Source: Clostridiales bacterium
GTDB lineage: Bacteria > Bacillota > Clostridia > Oscillospirales > CAG-272
Reading direction: 5' to 3'
NCBI GenBank assembly: GCA_918290775.1
Contig: CAKJZF010000088.1
Location: forward strand, 1-34,587
DNA: 34,587 nucleotides
Position numbers and translations under genes: made by a program. Below are positions 1 to 8,549 of the stretch, one piece after another (position 1 is the first letter of the stretch; each line of letters begins with the position of its first letter). Below the pieces are notes generated by a model that ran no database searches, was not told where the DNA came from, and was given only the letters and a program-made list of their open reading frames with translations.

Positions 1-2
1 AT

Positions 3-1100
3 ATGGGCTATTTGATGCACGGTTACCGACAGCGCATTGGCATCGCTGGAATGCACGGAAAAAGCACCTGTACGGCGATGTGTGCCGAAATCCTTCTGCG
101 ATGCGGCAGTGATCCGACGGTTCTTTCCGGCGCCGAGCTTCCCTCGCTCGGAGGCAGTGCCTGCCGAGTCGGGGAGAAAACCGATACCGTCCTGTTTGAA
201 GCCTGCGAATACATGGATTCCTTTCTCTCTTTTTGCCCGAACATCGCAGTTGTCCTGAACATCGGCATGGATCATGTCGACTATTTTCACAGCATGGAGC
301 AAATCCGGGAGTCGTTCCGCCGCTACGCCGAATCGGTGGGGCGGGATGGAATCCTGATCCGAAATTTGGATGACCCCGAATGTTGCCTGACCTTTGCCCG
401 GATGCCTGACATAGCGAATGTTAAAACATTTTCCACCGTCGACTCAAGCGCAGATTTCTTTGCCTCCGAAATCCGGGCGGATCACGCGCAAATCTGTTTT
501 CAACTGCATGAGAGGGGTATGGAACCGTACCCGATCAAAGTCGGCGCGGTCGGGCGGCATAACGTCTACAACGCGCTCGCGGCGGTTGCCGCGGCGAGAG
601 CCGCGGGTGTCCCGCCGGAAGCCGTGACGCGTGCGCTGGCGATGTTTCGCGGTGCATCGAGAAGAACAGAATACCGGGGAACTTTGAACGGTTGCGCGGT
701 TTACGATGATTATGCGCACCATCCGGATGAGATTCGTGCAACCCTTGCGGGTGTTCGGTCGCTGGTGCCGCGCGGCGGCAGACTGATCTGCGTTTACCAG
801 CCGCATACTTACAGCAGAACCGCCGGGCTGTTTGACGCGTTTTCCCGCGCGTTTGAGGATGCCGACGCGGTTTTGCTGGTTAATATTTATGCCGCACGGG
901 AGAGGAACGAGAGCGGTGTGACGTCGGAGATGCTTGCCAAAGCCGTCCGTAAGACGGGAACAAACGCAATTTCAAGCGGGTCGCTTGACCGGACAGCGGC
1001 GATGATTCCCGCCTGCGTGAAGCCCAACGACCTGCTTTTGGTAATGGGGGCTGGGGACATCGAAACGCTATTTGACCGTCTCCCCATTCACAAACTGTAA
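3..1100 (+). CDS. murC: UDP-N-acetylmuramate--L-alanine ligase, 5'-truncated by window edge
   Basis: MurC adds L-alanine to UDP-N-acetylmuramic acid using ATP, the first amino-acid step of cytoplasmic peptidoglycan precursor synthesis. The visible 365 residues begin just before the ATP-binding loop GMHGKST (about residues 17-23). The Mur central-domain segment NIGMDHVDYF (about 86-95) and the MurC-typical DDYAHHPDEI and QPHTYSRT motifs of the C-terminal half follow. The family is normally about 450 residues with an N-terminal Rossmann domain that binds the UDP-sugar. That domain is missing here only because the gene starts left of the window, so the Met at position 3 is almost certainly internal. 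The gene converges on the downstream methyltransferase gene and shares a terminator with it. MurD/MurE/Mpl-type ligases are less likely given the DDYAHHPDEI motif. Confidence 0.93.
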   Translation: MGYLMHGYRQRIGIAGMHGKSTCTAMCAEILLRCGSDPTVLSGAELPSLGGSACRVGEKTDTVLFEACEYMDSFLSFCPNIAVVLNIGMDHVDYFHSMEQIRESFRRYAESVGRDGILIRNLDDPECCLTFARMPDIANVKTFSTVDSSADFFASEIRADHAQICFQLHERGMEPYPIKVGAVGRHNVYNALAAVAAARAAGVPPEAVTRALAMFRGASRRTEYRGTLNGCAVYDDYAHHPDEIRATLAGVRSLVPRGGRLICVYQPHTYSRTAGLFDAFSRAFEDADAVLLVNIYAARERNESGVTSEMLAKAVRKTGTNAISSGSLDRTAAMIPACVKPNDLLLVMGAGDIETLFDRLPIHKL

Positions 1101-1188
1101 ATAAAAAACAACGAATTATTAAATAATAAACTGGGTTAAATTGTCGTAAAATATAGAATAAAATCAGATTTTGTTATAAAAATGCAAA

Positions 1189-1228
1189 AAATCAAAATGG
1201 CCTCCGATTTCGGAAGCCATTTTGATTT
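1189..1228. terminator. Bidirectional terminator between convergent genes
   Basis: A 13-bp perfect inverted repeat (arms 1189-1201 and 1216-1228) encloses an inner 4-bp stem (1203-1206 with 1211-1214). The outer arms begin and end in A/T runs, giving U-rich tails on both strands. It sits between the stop of murC and the stop of the oppositely oriented methyltransferase gene, as expected for a shared rho-independent terminator. Confidence 0.8.
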
Positions 1229-1256
1229 ATTTATAAGAAGGGACCGAAAAAGCGAT

Positions 1257-2480
1257 TCAAACGATTTGAAAAATAAAAAATTTCAGGTAATCGGTTTCGG
1301 GGACATTCCAAAGAATCGGATGATCGGGCGATTGCTGACGTGCCTCAATCTGCCGCAATCCGACCCCGGCGTCCTGGGCGGCGTTGTGAATCATCTGTTT
1401 GAAATAGGTTTCTGTCATGAAATGAGAGCAGGAGCAGGTCGCGAGGTAGGAGCCTCTGCGCAGCAACTGCATGGCGCGCCGGTTGATTTCGCGATACCCC
1501 TTGATGGCGTTGTGAAGCGTATCGCGGCTTTTGGTGAAGGCAGGCGGGTCGAGAATCACCAAATCGTAGTCAAAAGAGGACGCGTTTGCGGCGGCGGTCA
1601 GGTAATCAAACACATCCGCGCAAACAAAATCCATGCGGTCGGATAGCCCGTTTCGCTCTGCATTCCGGCGGGCAACCGCGAGCGCGTCTGCGGAGATGTC
1701 CACGGCTGTCACATGAGCGGCGCCTGCCTGCGCGGCGTTGAGGGCAAAGGATCCCGTGTGCGTGAAACAATCGAGCACACGAGCGTCGGCGGCAATTTTT
1801 CGAATGGCGGCGCGGTTGTATTTCTGATCCAAAAAGAACCCGGTTTTCTGACCGTTGATGTAGTCCACCTCGTAGTGAATCCCGTTTTCGGTGATTCGGG
1901 CAATCCCGTCGGTCGAGGTCAGTAATCCATCGGCGGCATAAAATCCGCAAAACGGATCCATCCCCTCCCGTGCGCGGAGCGGGGAATCGTTGCGCTCATA
2001 AAGCACGGAAATCGCAACGCCGCATTCCTCCCGCAACACCTGAAGCAAAAGCCGGTAGATCAGGTCTTTGATCCGCTCGGTACCGAGCGAGAGAACCTCG
2101 GTTACCAAAACATCTCCGAAACGATCCACCGTCAGACCTGGGAAGGCGTCCGCTTCTCCGAAAATCAATCGGCAACATGAAAAGTCGGCGCCCATCACGC
2201 GTCGGCGGTAATCGATTGCCCACCGAAGCTTGCGTAGCCAAAACGTTTCGTCAAATTGGTCGTTGGCGTTTTTGGAAACGATGCGAACACGGATTTTAGA
2301 ATGAGAGTTGAAGAATCCCGTTCCCAGATAGCGGTTTTTCGGCGAGTAGACGTCAATGAGCGTTCCGTCGGGAATGCCCTCGTCCGATTGTGTGATTTCA
2401 TCCGCGTAAACCCAAACGTGCCCGCCGCGCAAAAACGCGGCTCCCTTCTCGGTTACGGTGACTTTAGGATATTTTCTCAT
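1257..2480 (-). CDS. Class I rRNA large subunit methyltransferase, RlmI/YwbD family
   Basis: This is an S-adenosylmethionine-dependent RNA methyltransferase of the PUA-domain family that includes E. coli RlmI, which makes 5-methylcytosine in 23S rRNA. The 407-residue length matches the family (about 390-410). An N-terminal PUA domain covers about residues 1-80. The family hallmark NGQKTGFFLDQ is at 209-219, SAM motif I VLDCFTHTG at 235-243, the catalytic DPPAF at 311-315, and the Cys-containing TCSCSH at 348-353. It starts at an ATG preceded by a weak AGAGGTG ribosome site. A consensus leftward promoter lies about 470 bases upstream, with a structured region between, so the gene may have a long leader or a separate promoter that I cannot identify. 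The substrate nucleotide in this organism is not provable from sequence. Confidence 0.9.
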   Translation of the reverse strand: MRKYPKVTVTEKGAAFLRGGHVWVYADEITQSDEGIPDGTLIDVYSPKNRYLGTGFFNSHSKIRVRIVSKNANDQFDETFWLRKLRWAIDYRRRVMGADFSCCRLIFGEADAFPGLTVDRFGDVLVTEVLSLGTERIKDLIYRLLLQVLREECGVAISVLYERNDSPLRAREGMDPFCGFYAADGLLTSTDGIARITENGIHYEVDYINGQKTGFFLDQKYNRAAIRKIAADARVLDCFTHTGSFALNAAQAGAAHVTAVDISADALAVARRNAERNGLSDRMDFVCADVFDYLTAAANASSFDYDLVILDPPAFTKSRDTLHNAIKGYREINRRAMQLLRRGSYLATCSCSHFMTETYFKQMIHNAAQDAGVGLRQIEARQQSPDHPILWNVPETDYLKFFIFQIV

Positions 2481-2639
2481 GAATGCACCTCTGAAATGTG
2501 TTTTTTTACGCTACGGTATGGAAAATGGAACCATTTTCGGCAGTTCAGAATGCTTCGACAAAAAATCCGCCATAATGATGCTTTCTGCAGTACGTGTGCG
2601 CAAAAACAGACGTTTTTTGTTCCATTATGCAGGTAAAAG

Positions 2640-2947
2640 ATCGTGTATAGCTGCAGAGGATCGAACACAACCGGTTTTCTCGGGCAGATCGACGCCGATT
2701 CAGCGTCAGAGCGCTTGGCAGTACTCGACGTACAGCTGTCGCGTTCTTCCTTGCCTCGGAGCCGATCTGCTCCGGGAAAACTGCATCGCACCTCCCGACA
2801 GACAGATTCCGAGGGGATTTTTGGCGGTGAGGAAGCCGCCCGACTGTCGTCGGGCAATGACAAAACGGCGAAAATCACCGGAAGATGGCGGCGGGCGGCG
2901 TTTGCGGTAGATCCTCTTCGGCTATAACGGATCGGACAAGATCTCCA
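2640..2947 (-). ncRNA. Candidate structured RNA or long structured leader, family not recognised
   Basis: A GC-rich block lies in an AT-rich gap. Its two ends can pair: TATAGC (2646-2651) with GCTATA (2921-2926) and GAGGATC (2656-2662) with GATCCTC (2910-2916), separated by a 4x4 internal loop. Inside are at least four more hairpins: 2691-2707, 2721-2733, 2757-2774 and 2838-2855. A consensus promoter at 2954-2982 reads leftward into it. Reading frames through it look like noise. I looked for diagnostic cores of RNase P (GAGGAAAGUCC), tmRNA, bacterial SRP RNA and T-box leaders and did not find them. No clear U-rich terminator follows, so it could instead be the 5' leader of the downstream methyltransferase gene. 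Boundaries are approximate. Confidence 0.4.
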
Positions 2948-2953
2948 ATGTCT

Positions 2954-2982
2954 ATTATAATGCAATTTCAATCGCTTGTCAA
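2954..2982 (-). promoter_or_regulatory. Consensus sigma-A promoter, leftward
   Basis: On the minus strand a perfect TTGACA (2982-2977) and perfect TATAAT (2959-2954) are separated by 17 bases. Transcription would start near 2947 and run through the hairpin-rich block towards the RlmI-type gene. Confidence 0.75.
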
Positions 2983-3218
2983 GATGAGAACCTCCATGAT
3001 TTGGAAAGTTTCCGCCTGCCTGCCGCGGGAGAAAGCGAACGGAAAGAGAACAGATAAAGCTCGAACCTCTCACAAGGCAGTCATCTGTTTTTTTGTTTCA
3101 ACCACCTATTTTTTTGGCTCGTCAAAATGTAGAAATTTCAAATCGTTTTTTGTGCATTTTCGACAAGCCATTGTTGACATCCATCATTTGGAAAAACAAA
3201 AATGCAAATTTGAAATAG

Positions 3219-3233
3219 GTAAATAAAATTTAC
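3219..3233. promoter_or_regulatory. Palindromic operator-like site, copy 1
   Basis: GTAAAT-AAA-ATTTAC is a perfect 6-bp inverted repeat with a 3-base centre, followed by AT. A second copy differing only in the centre is at 3333. It is upstream of the transport-operon promoter and the shape suits a dimeric repressor or activator. The cognate regulator is unknown. Confidence 0.4.
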
Positions 3234-3332
3234 ATACTCGATCTCTTTGATTTGTCAAGACCTGCTTTGGAAAAATATTTCACAAAAATACCTGAAATAT
3301 CAGGATTCAAATTATTTTTGGTTGTAATTATA

Positions 3333-3347
3333 GTAAATAATATTTAC
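3333..3347. promoter_or_regulatory. Palindromic operator-like site, copy 2
   Basis: GTAAAT-AAT-ATTTAC has the same arms as the copy at 3219, again followed by AT. The copies start 114 bases apart, about 11 helical turns, which would suit looping or cooperative binding. It lies about 125 bases upstream of the -35 box at 3472. Confidence 0.4.
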
Positions 3348-3471
3348 ATTTTCTCAAAGGCAAAAATGTTTCGAAAAAACCTTAAATCGGATTTGTAAAC
3401 TTTTTGAAAACGAAAGGCGCAAAATGCCGTTTTTACAGACGCGGGCAGGGTCGAAAGTTCGATTTTTTTGC

Positions 3472-3500
3472 TTGACAACCCAGGGAATTTGTGCTATGAT
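3472..3500 (+). promoter_or_regulatory. Strong sigma-A promoter for the seven-gene transport operon
   Basis: TTGACA (3472-3477), a 17-base spacer and TATGAT (3495-3500) preceded by an extended TGC element (3492-3494). The start would be near 3507, leaving a leader of about 180 nt before the first gene at 3689. No other strong promoter was seen before the terminator at 17645, so the seven genes are probably one transcript. Confidence 0.75.
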
Positions 3501-3688
3501 CTATATATAAATCGAGGGGTAGCTATGCCCGAAACTGATTTTTGGGGTAAAACTGCCATTTGGTTTGCAGAATCCGGCGTTTTCGCCGGGCAAACGCGAA
3601 AGGTTCGTTCTCTTTTTCTCTTTACGCGTGCGCTCGCGACTGCGCCCGGGAACAAGAACCGCGATATGCCTGACAGGAGGAAAAACAC

Positions 3689-6600
3689 ATGGGCAAAAAA
3701 ACAGTCACAAGAATCGTATGTATGGCGCTTGCCGTTCTATTTCTTGTGAGCACCGCCGCGATCGCCGTCAGTGCCGACGGAGCAGGCTTCGGCAATGTAA
3801 CCGAAATGTCGATTGCGGATTACATCGACACGGCGAATACGATCTCTTATGAGGAGTACATCGCCCGTAACCGCGAATACTTTGCCGCCGCGCCTGTCCG
3901 CACTGGTAACGAAACGGGGGTTTCGTTTGACGCCACCGAGGGGTGGGTCTACTGGACGGGCGGCTTCGACACCTTCGGGCAGGGAAAGGGAAACCGCGTT
4001 TCCGTTGACGAAACCAACGGTTGGACGCTCTCCGTCCCGAACGGGAAAGATGCCGACGGAAACAAGACCTATGTCACCTACACCGCCGAAGAAGCTGCTG
4101 CCGCGGGGTATAACCTCGACGCGCTCGCCCGGTTGGATACCTACGGCGAGAACGGGGGAACCGAAGCGGTTTACACGCCGAGTACGGGTTCGGTCTCATG
4201 GACGATTGACCTCTCGTCGGTTCAGATCACCGAGCCGGGACTTTACAGCGTGGCGCTTGTCTACTATCCTGTGGAAGGAAAGGCTGCCTCGATCGAGCGC
4301 GAATTCTTCATCAACAATGAAGCGCCTTTTTCGGAGGCACGTTCCATCACGCTTGCCAAGCGGTGGGGATCCTATCTGCAGAGCGGAAATGACATCTCCG
4401 CGCTGACAGCGGTCTACACGCCTGCCAAGAAGATCCGTAAGGATGCAAATAAGCTCGCCGCGGAGCTTGCGTCGGTCAAGGCGGAGGCGGATTCGCTCGG
4501 CATCGTTTGCAGGTATGCCTCCGACGGTGTCTCGCTGCTCTTTGAACAACCTCTGACCGTCGCAAGCGCGATCAACGATTTTCTGGATCGGTATGGGCTC
4601 CGCTTCTTCGAAACGGATGACAACCGTAATGAACTGCGTCCGACCATGAAGCAGGCTCCCGAGTGGATGACCTTTTCGCTCCGCGACGGCGGCGGATATT
4701 ACGCAAATGATTTCGGGTTCTTCTTCGACCCGACCGAAAATGCAACCGTTACCATCACGCTCAAGGGCGTAAATGAACCGATGGCGCTTTCCGAGATCGT
4801 TTTTACGCCGTATACGGTTCTGAACAGCTACGAACAGTACCTCGCGGATCTCGCCGCGAACGGCGCTGACCTTACTGAAGGCACCGACAAGATCAAGCTG
4901 GAGGGTGAATATTCCTCCCACACCTCCACAAACGTTATTTACCCCGTTGAGGATCGTGCTTCGGCGAAGACCTCTCCGAGCAGCACTACCCGGACGCTTC
5001 TCAATACCATCGGCACCGAGAAATGGGAGACGGCGGGGCAGTGGGCTGAATACCGATTCAGTGTCAATGATTCGGGAATGTATGAGATCTACTCCCGTTT
5101 CAAGCAGAGCTATCTCGACGGTTTGTATGTTTCCCGCTCTCTTCAGATCTTTACCGATTACACAAGTAAGGCGGATTATCAGGCGGCACACAACGGGAGT
5201 ACCGCCGGTTACTATAACGGTGTTCCTTTTGAAGAAGCAACGCAGCTTCGGTATGACTATGGAAACAACTGGCAGGTCACCAATCTGACCAATTCCTCCA
5301 ATAAGGTCAAGAAGGGCGAGACCAAAAATGAGTTTTCGATCTACTTCGAGAAGGACGTCGTTTATACGATCCGCCTCGAGGTGACGCTTGGATCCATGAG
5401 CGACAATGTGCGCAAGCTGGAAACGATTCTGGAAGCGCTGAACACCGACTATTTGGATATCATCAAACTGACCGGATCTTCTCCCGACTCCTATCGCGAT
5501 TACAACTTCAAAACCCTGCTTCCCAACACGCTATGGGATATGCACGATCAATTCCAAGCCTTGGAGGCGCTTTCTAAGGAGTTGAAGAAGAACACCGCCT
5601 CCACCTATACGGGCATCTGCGATAAACTTGCCGATCTGCTCGACGATATGTCGCGTCATGAGGATGTGATTGCAAAGAACCTTTCCAATTTTAAAAGCTA
5701 TGTCGGTTCGCTCGGCACCTTCCTGACTGATGCAAAGACCCAGCCGCTTCAGCTCGATTATCTGATGATCCAGGGCAAATCCGTCAAGGCGCCCAAGGCA
5801 AACAGCAATTTCTTCGTTTCCTTCGGTCATGAATTTTCCGGATTCATTCAGAGCTTCTTCCGAGATTACAACAGCATGGGTGCGCGTGCCGACGCCACCG
5901 TTTCCACCGAGTCGGTTGAGGTTTGGCTTGCATATGGGCGCGACCAGGCGCAGGTTATTCGCAATCTTGCAACCAACGATTTCACCACCAACACGGGAAT
6001 CGCCGTTGACCTGAAGCTGGTTTCGGGCGGAACCCTTCTGCCGTCGATCCTTGCGGGAATGGGACCGGATGCCTACCTCGGGCTTGGTCAGGCGGACGTG
6101 ATCAACTACGCAATCCGCGGCGCACTGATGAATATTGAAGATATGGAAGGTTTCGACGAGGTTGCCGCAAACTTCAATGATGCCGCCATGGTGGTTTTGC
6201 GGATGGATGACGCGGACGGCGATTCGCATTGCTACGGATTGCCGGAAAATCAGCAGTTCCCGATGATGTTCGTCCGCATCGACATCCTCGCGAATTTAGG
6301 TATTGAGATCCCGAAAACCTGGGCGGATGTCTATGTTGCGCAGTCCACACTCGAATCCAATAATATGGAGATCGGCGTCACCACCAACTATAAAATCTTC
6401 CTTTATCAATTAGGCGGTGAATTATTCGCCGACAATGGAATGCGAATCAATCTTGATTCCAAAGTCGGGCTGGAAGCGTTTGAAACCATGTGTAATATGT
6501 TCACGCAGTATTCCTTCCCGTATACCTACAACGCGGCAAACCGCTTCCGCACGGGCGAGATGCCGATTATTATCTCGGATTACACAGCTCTCTATAACCA

Positions 6601-7582
6601 TTTGAAGGTTTTCGCCACAGAGCTTGACGGTTGTTGGTCATTCGTTCCACTGCCCGGTTATGAGCAGGAGGACGGTACCATCAACAATTGCTCGGTTTCC
6701 AGCGTCACTGCGGCGGTTATGATCAAGGGAAGTGCTGATATAACGCCGGCACGGTACAAAACCGACGAAGAATATCGCGCTGCACTCAAAAAAGAGTACG
6801 GAACTGTTTGGGAATTTGTCAAGTGGTATACCGATTATCCCTGCCAGGTTGACTATGCAACCGAGATGGTGGCAATCATCGGCGACTCCGCAAAGCACTC
6901 CACGGCAAACCACCAGGCGTTGAGAGAGATGCCCTGGACAGAGGCGGAACGCACCGAGGTTGAAAAGCAGTTCTCCAACCTTGCCTCGATTCCGAACTAC
7001 CCTGGATACTATTACATTGACCGCTATACCAACTTTGCATTCCTCTCCGCCTACAACGATGACGCTGACCCCAGCTCCGAGCTGCTCAGCTATATCAACA
7101 CCATCAACAAGGAGATCACGCGGAAGCGTGAGGAATTCCATCTGGAGACGCTGGAGATCGGTCAAACACTTGCGAAGAAGCGTTCTGAACAGGCAAACGC
7201 CGCGCTCGAGCTGCTCGCCGAGCGTTACGGCGCCGCCGAAGACGGCAGTAAGTACCTGGAAGCATATCGGACAGCCAAATATGGAATCACCAACCAAAGA
7301 GTGACGCAGATCGCAGACGCGGCGATGGACTTCGCCACGTTGCTCGATCCCGGAGACGGGTCGGTCACGGCAATCATCAGTGAGCGCCTCAAGCCCGACA
7401 GCGTTTCCCAGCGCACCACTTATGCACAGCTCAAAAAGCAAGAATGGTTCGTTTATGTGAGCAAGCAGACGGCAACCGCGAAAAACGGCGGCTACCGCAT
7501 CGAATCGCTTTCCGAGCAAGAGCTGGTCTATTTCATCACAGAATGCCTCTGCAACATCGCAGGTGCCATCCAATCCAACTGA
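3689..7582 (+). CDS. Giant secreted extracellular solute-binding protein with N-terminal carbohydrate-binding-like region
   Basis: This is probably the substrate-capture protein of the adjacent sugar-type ABC importer. Residues 1-29 are a Sec signal peptide ending in AVSA before DG. There is no lipobox cysteine, unlike most Gram-positive binding proteins. Residues 30-735 are a long extension. One part (about 450-580) resembles the beta-sandwich modules that accompany large binding proteins, and the part after it (about 590-735) is helical. A family-1 type binding domain follows at about 740-1110, with typical segments such as LPSILAGMGPDAYL and ANLGIEIPKTWADV. The last 180 residues are charged and helical. 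At 1297 residues it is about three times the usual 400-450. AGGAGGA precedes the ATG. The next gene starts 18 bases after the stop. The substrate is not determinable; an oligosaccharide is inferred from context. Confidence 0.85.
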   Translation: MGKKTVTRIVCMALAVLFLVSTAAIAVSADGAGFGNVTEMSIADYIDTANTISYEEYIARNREYFAAAPVRTGNETGVSFDATEGWVYWTGGFDTFGQGKGNRVSVDETNGWTLSVPNGKDADGNKTYVTYTAEEAAAAGYNLDALARLDTYGENGGTEAVYTPSTGSVSWTIDLSSVQITEPGLYSVALVYYPVEGKAASIEREFFINNEAPFSEARSITLAKRWGSYLQSGNDISALTAVYTPAKKIRKDANKLAAELASVKAEADSLGIVCRYASDGVSLLFEQPLTVASAINDFLDRYGLRFFETDDNRNELRPTMKQAPEWMTFSLRDGGGYYANDFGFFFDPTENATVTITLKGVNEPMALSEIVFTPYTVLNSYEQYLADLAANGADLTEGTDKIKLEGEYSSHTSTNVIYPVEDRASAKTSPSSTTRTLLNTIGTEKWETAGQWAEYRFSVNDSGMYEIYSRFKQSYLDGLYVSRSLQIFTDYTSKADYQAAHNGSTAGYYNGVPFEEATQLRYDYGNNWQVTNLTNSSNKVKKGETKNEFSIYFEKDVVYTIRLEVTLGSMSDNVRKLETILEALNTDYLDIIKLTGSSPDSYRDYNFKTLLPNTLWDMHDQFQALEALSKELKKNTASTYTGICDKLADLLDDMSRHEDVIAKNLSNFKSYVGSLGTFLTDAKTQPLQLDYLMIQGKSVKAPKANSNFFVSFGHEFSGFIQSFFRDYNSMGARADATVSTESVEVWLAYGRDQAQVIRNLATNDFTTNTGIAVDLKLVSGGTLLPSILAGMGPDAYLGLGQADVINYAIRGALMNIEDMEGFDEVAANFNDAAMVVLRMDDADGDSHCYGLPENQQFPMMFVRIDILANLGIEIPKTWADVYVAQSTLESNNMEIGVTTNYKIFLYQLGGELFADNGMRINLDSKVGLEAFETMCNMFTQYSFPYTYNAANRFRTGEMPIIISDYTALYNHLKVFATELDGCWSFVPLPGYEQEDGTINNCSVSSVTAAVMIKGSADITPARYKTDEEYRAALKKEYGTVWEFVKWYTDYPCQVDYATEMVAIIGDSAKHSTANHQALREMPWTEAERTEVEKQFSNLASIPNYPGYYYIDRYTNFAFLSAYNDDADPSSELLSYINTINKEITRKREEFHLETLEIGQTLAKKRSEQANAALELLAERYGAAEDGSKYLEAYRTAKYGITNQRVTQIADAAMDFATLLDPGDGSVTAIISERLKPDSVSQRTTYAQLKKQEWFVYVSKQTATAKNGGYRIESLSEQELVYFITECLCNIAGAIQSN

Positions 7583-7600
7583 TAAAGGAGAAACGCGTCA

Positions 7601-8548
7601 ATGTCAAATCATACAGCAAAGAAAAAAGCTGTTTCGAGAAAAGACCTGACCTACCGTCAGTGGATCTGGAAGGAAATGAAGAAGAACTGGGTTGCGTATC
7701 TGATGATTCTGCCCTATGTTCTGATCTTCACGATCTTCACTGTGGCGCCCGTGGCTCTTTCCATCGTGATCAGCTTTACCGACTTCAATATGTTGCAGAT
7801 GCCCAATGTTGTTTGGCTGGATAACTACATCAATCTGTTCTTCGCCGACGACATCTTCCTTATCGCCCTCAAGAACACATTCGTGTTCGCGGTTATCGTG
7901 GGACCTGTTTCCTACCTGATGTCCTTCCTCGTTGCGTGGTTCATCAACGAGCTTTCGCCGCGTATCCGCGCCATCGTCACTTTGGTTTTCTATGCGCCGT
8001 CCATCTCCGGTCAGGTGTATTTGATTTGGGGTACGCTCTTCAGCGCGGACTCCTACGGCTGGGTCAATGCCACGCTCCTCGAGTTGGGCTTCATCACCAC
8101 GCCGATCGCATGGTTTATGGATGCGGACTATGTCATGCCGCTGTGTATCGTGGTGGCGTTGTGGACGTCGCTCGGTACATCGTTCCTCTCCTTCATCGCC
8201 GGTTTGCAGGGCATTGACCGATCGCTTTACGAAGCGGGGGCGGTTGACGGTGTGAAAAACCGTTGGCAGGAGCTTTGGTATATCACCCTGCCGAGTATGC
8301 GCCCGCAGCTGATGTTCGGCGCGATCATGGCAATCACCGGTTCGTTCGGTTTCGGCGGCGTTGTTACAGCGCTTTGCGGATTCCCGTCGGTTGATTACGC
8401 GGCGCACACTATCATGCATCATCTCGAGGACTTCGGCGGTCAGCGATATGAGATCGGTTACTCCTCGGCGATCGCGGTTGTTCTGTTTGCGATCATGATC
8501 GCGGCGAACACGATCGTCAAGAAAGTGCTTTCAAAGGTAGGTAACTGA
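7601..8548 (+). CDS. Sugar ABC transporter permease, MalF/UgpA type (pair 1)
   Basis: This is an inner-membrane subunit of a carbohydrate-uptake-1 (CUT1) ABC importer that forms half of the translocation channel. The 315 residues contain about six hydrophobic helices, the first at about residues 28-57 after a basic cytoplasmic start. The EAA loop that docks the ATPase, YEAGAVDGVKNRWQELWYI, lies near residues 210-228 with the conserved EAxxxDG core. A good AAAGGAG ribosome site precedes the ATG, 18 bases behind the binding-protein gene. The next permease gene starts two bases after its stop, so translation is likely coupled. The length is normal for the family, without the insertions seen in the second permease pair downstream. 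Confidence 0.92.
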   Translation: MSNHTAKKKAVSRKDLTYRQWIWKEMKKNWVAYLMILPYVLIFTIFTVAPVALSIVISFTDFNMLQMPNVVWLDNYINLFFADDIFLIALKNTFVFAVIVGPVSYLMSFLVAWFINELSPRIRAIVTLVFYAPSISGQVYLIWGTLFSADSYGWVNATLLELGFITTPIAWFMDADYVMPLCIVVALWTSLGTSFLSFIAGLQGIDRSLYEAGAVDGVKNRWQELWYITLPSMRPQLMFGAIMAITGSFGFGGVVTALCGFPSVDYAAHTIMHHLEDFGGQRYEIGYSSAIAVVLFAIMIAANTIVKKVLSKVGN

Positions 8549-8549
8549 T

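Larger units (their letters stand above)
2983..3471. other. AT-rich intergenic region, no convincing gene
   Basis: About 490 bases without a believable coding frame. It contains two 15-bp palindromes annotated separately (3219-3233 and 3333-3347) and a smaller inverted repeat CCTGA-AATA-TCAGG (3291-3304). The low GC content contrasts strongly with the flanking genes. It is most likely the regulatory region of the large transport operon to the right. Confidence 0.6.

Noticed and set aside
2477..3073. A 198-codon leftward frame upstream of the methyltransferase gene
   Set aside because: Arg/Ser/Pro-rich sequence without domain character, spanning the promoter and hairpin block; better explained by structured non-coding DNA.
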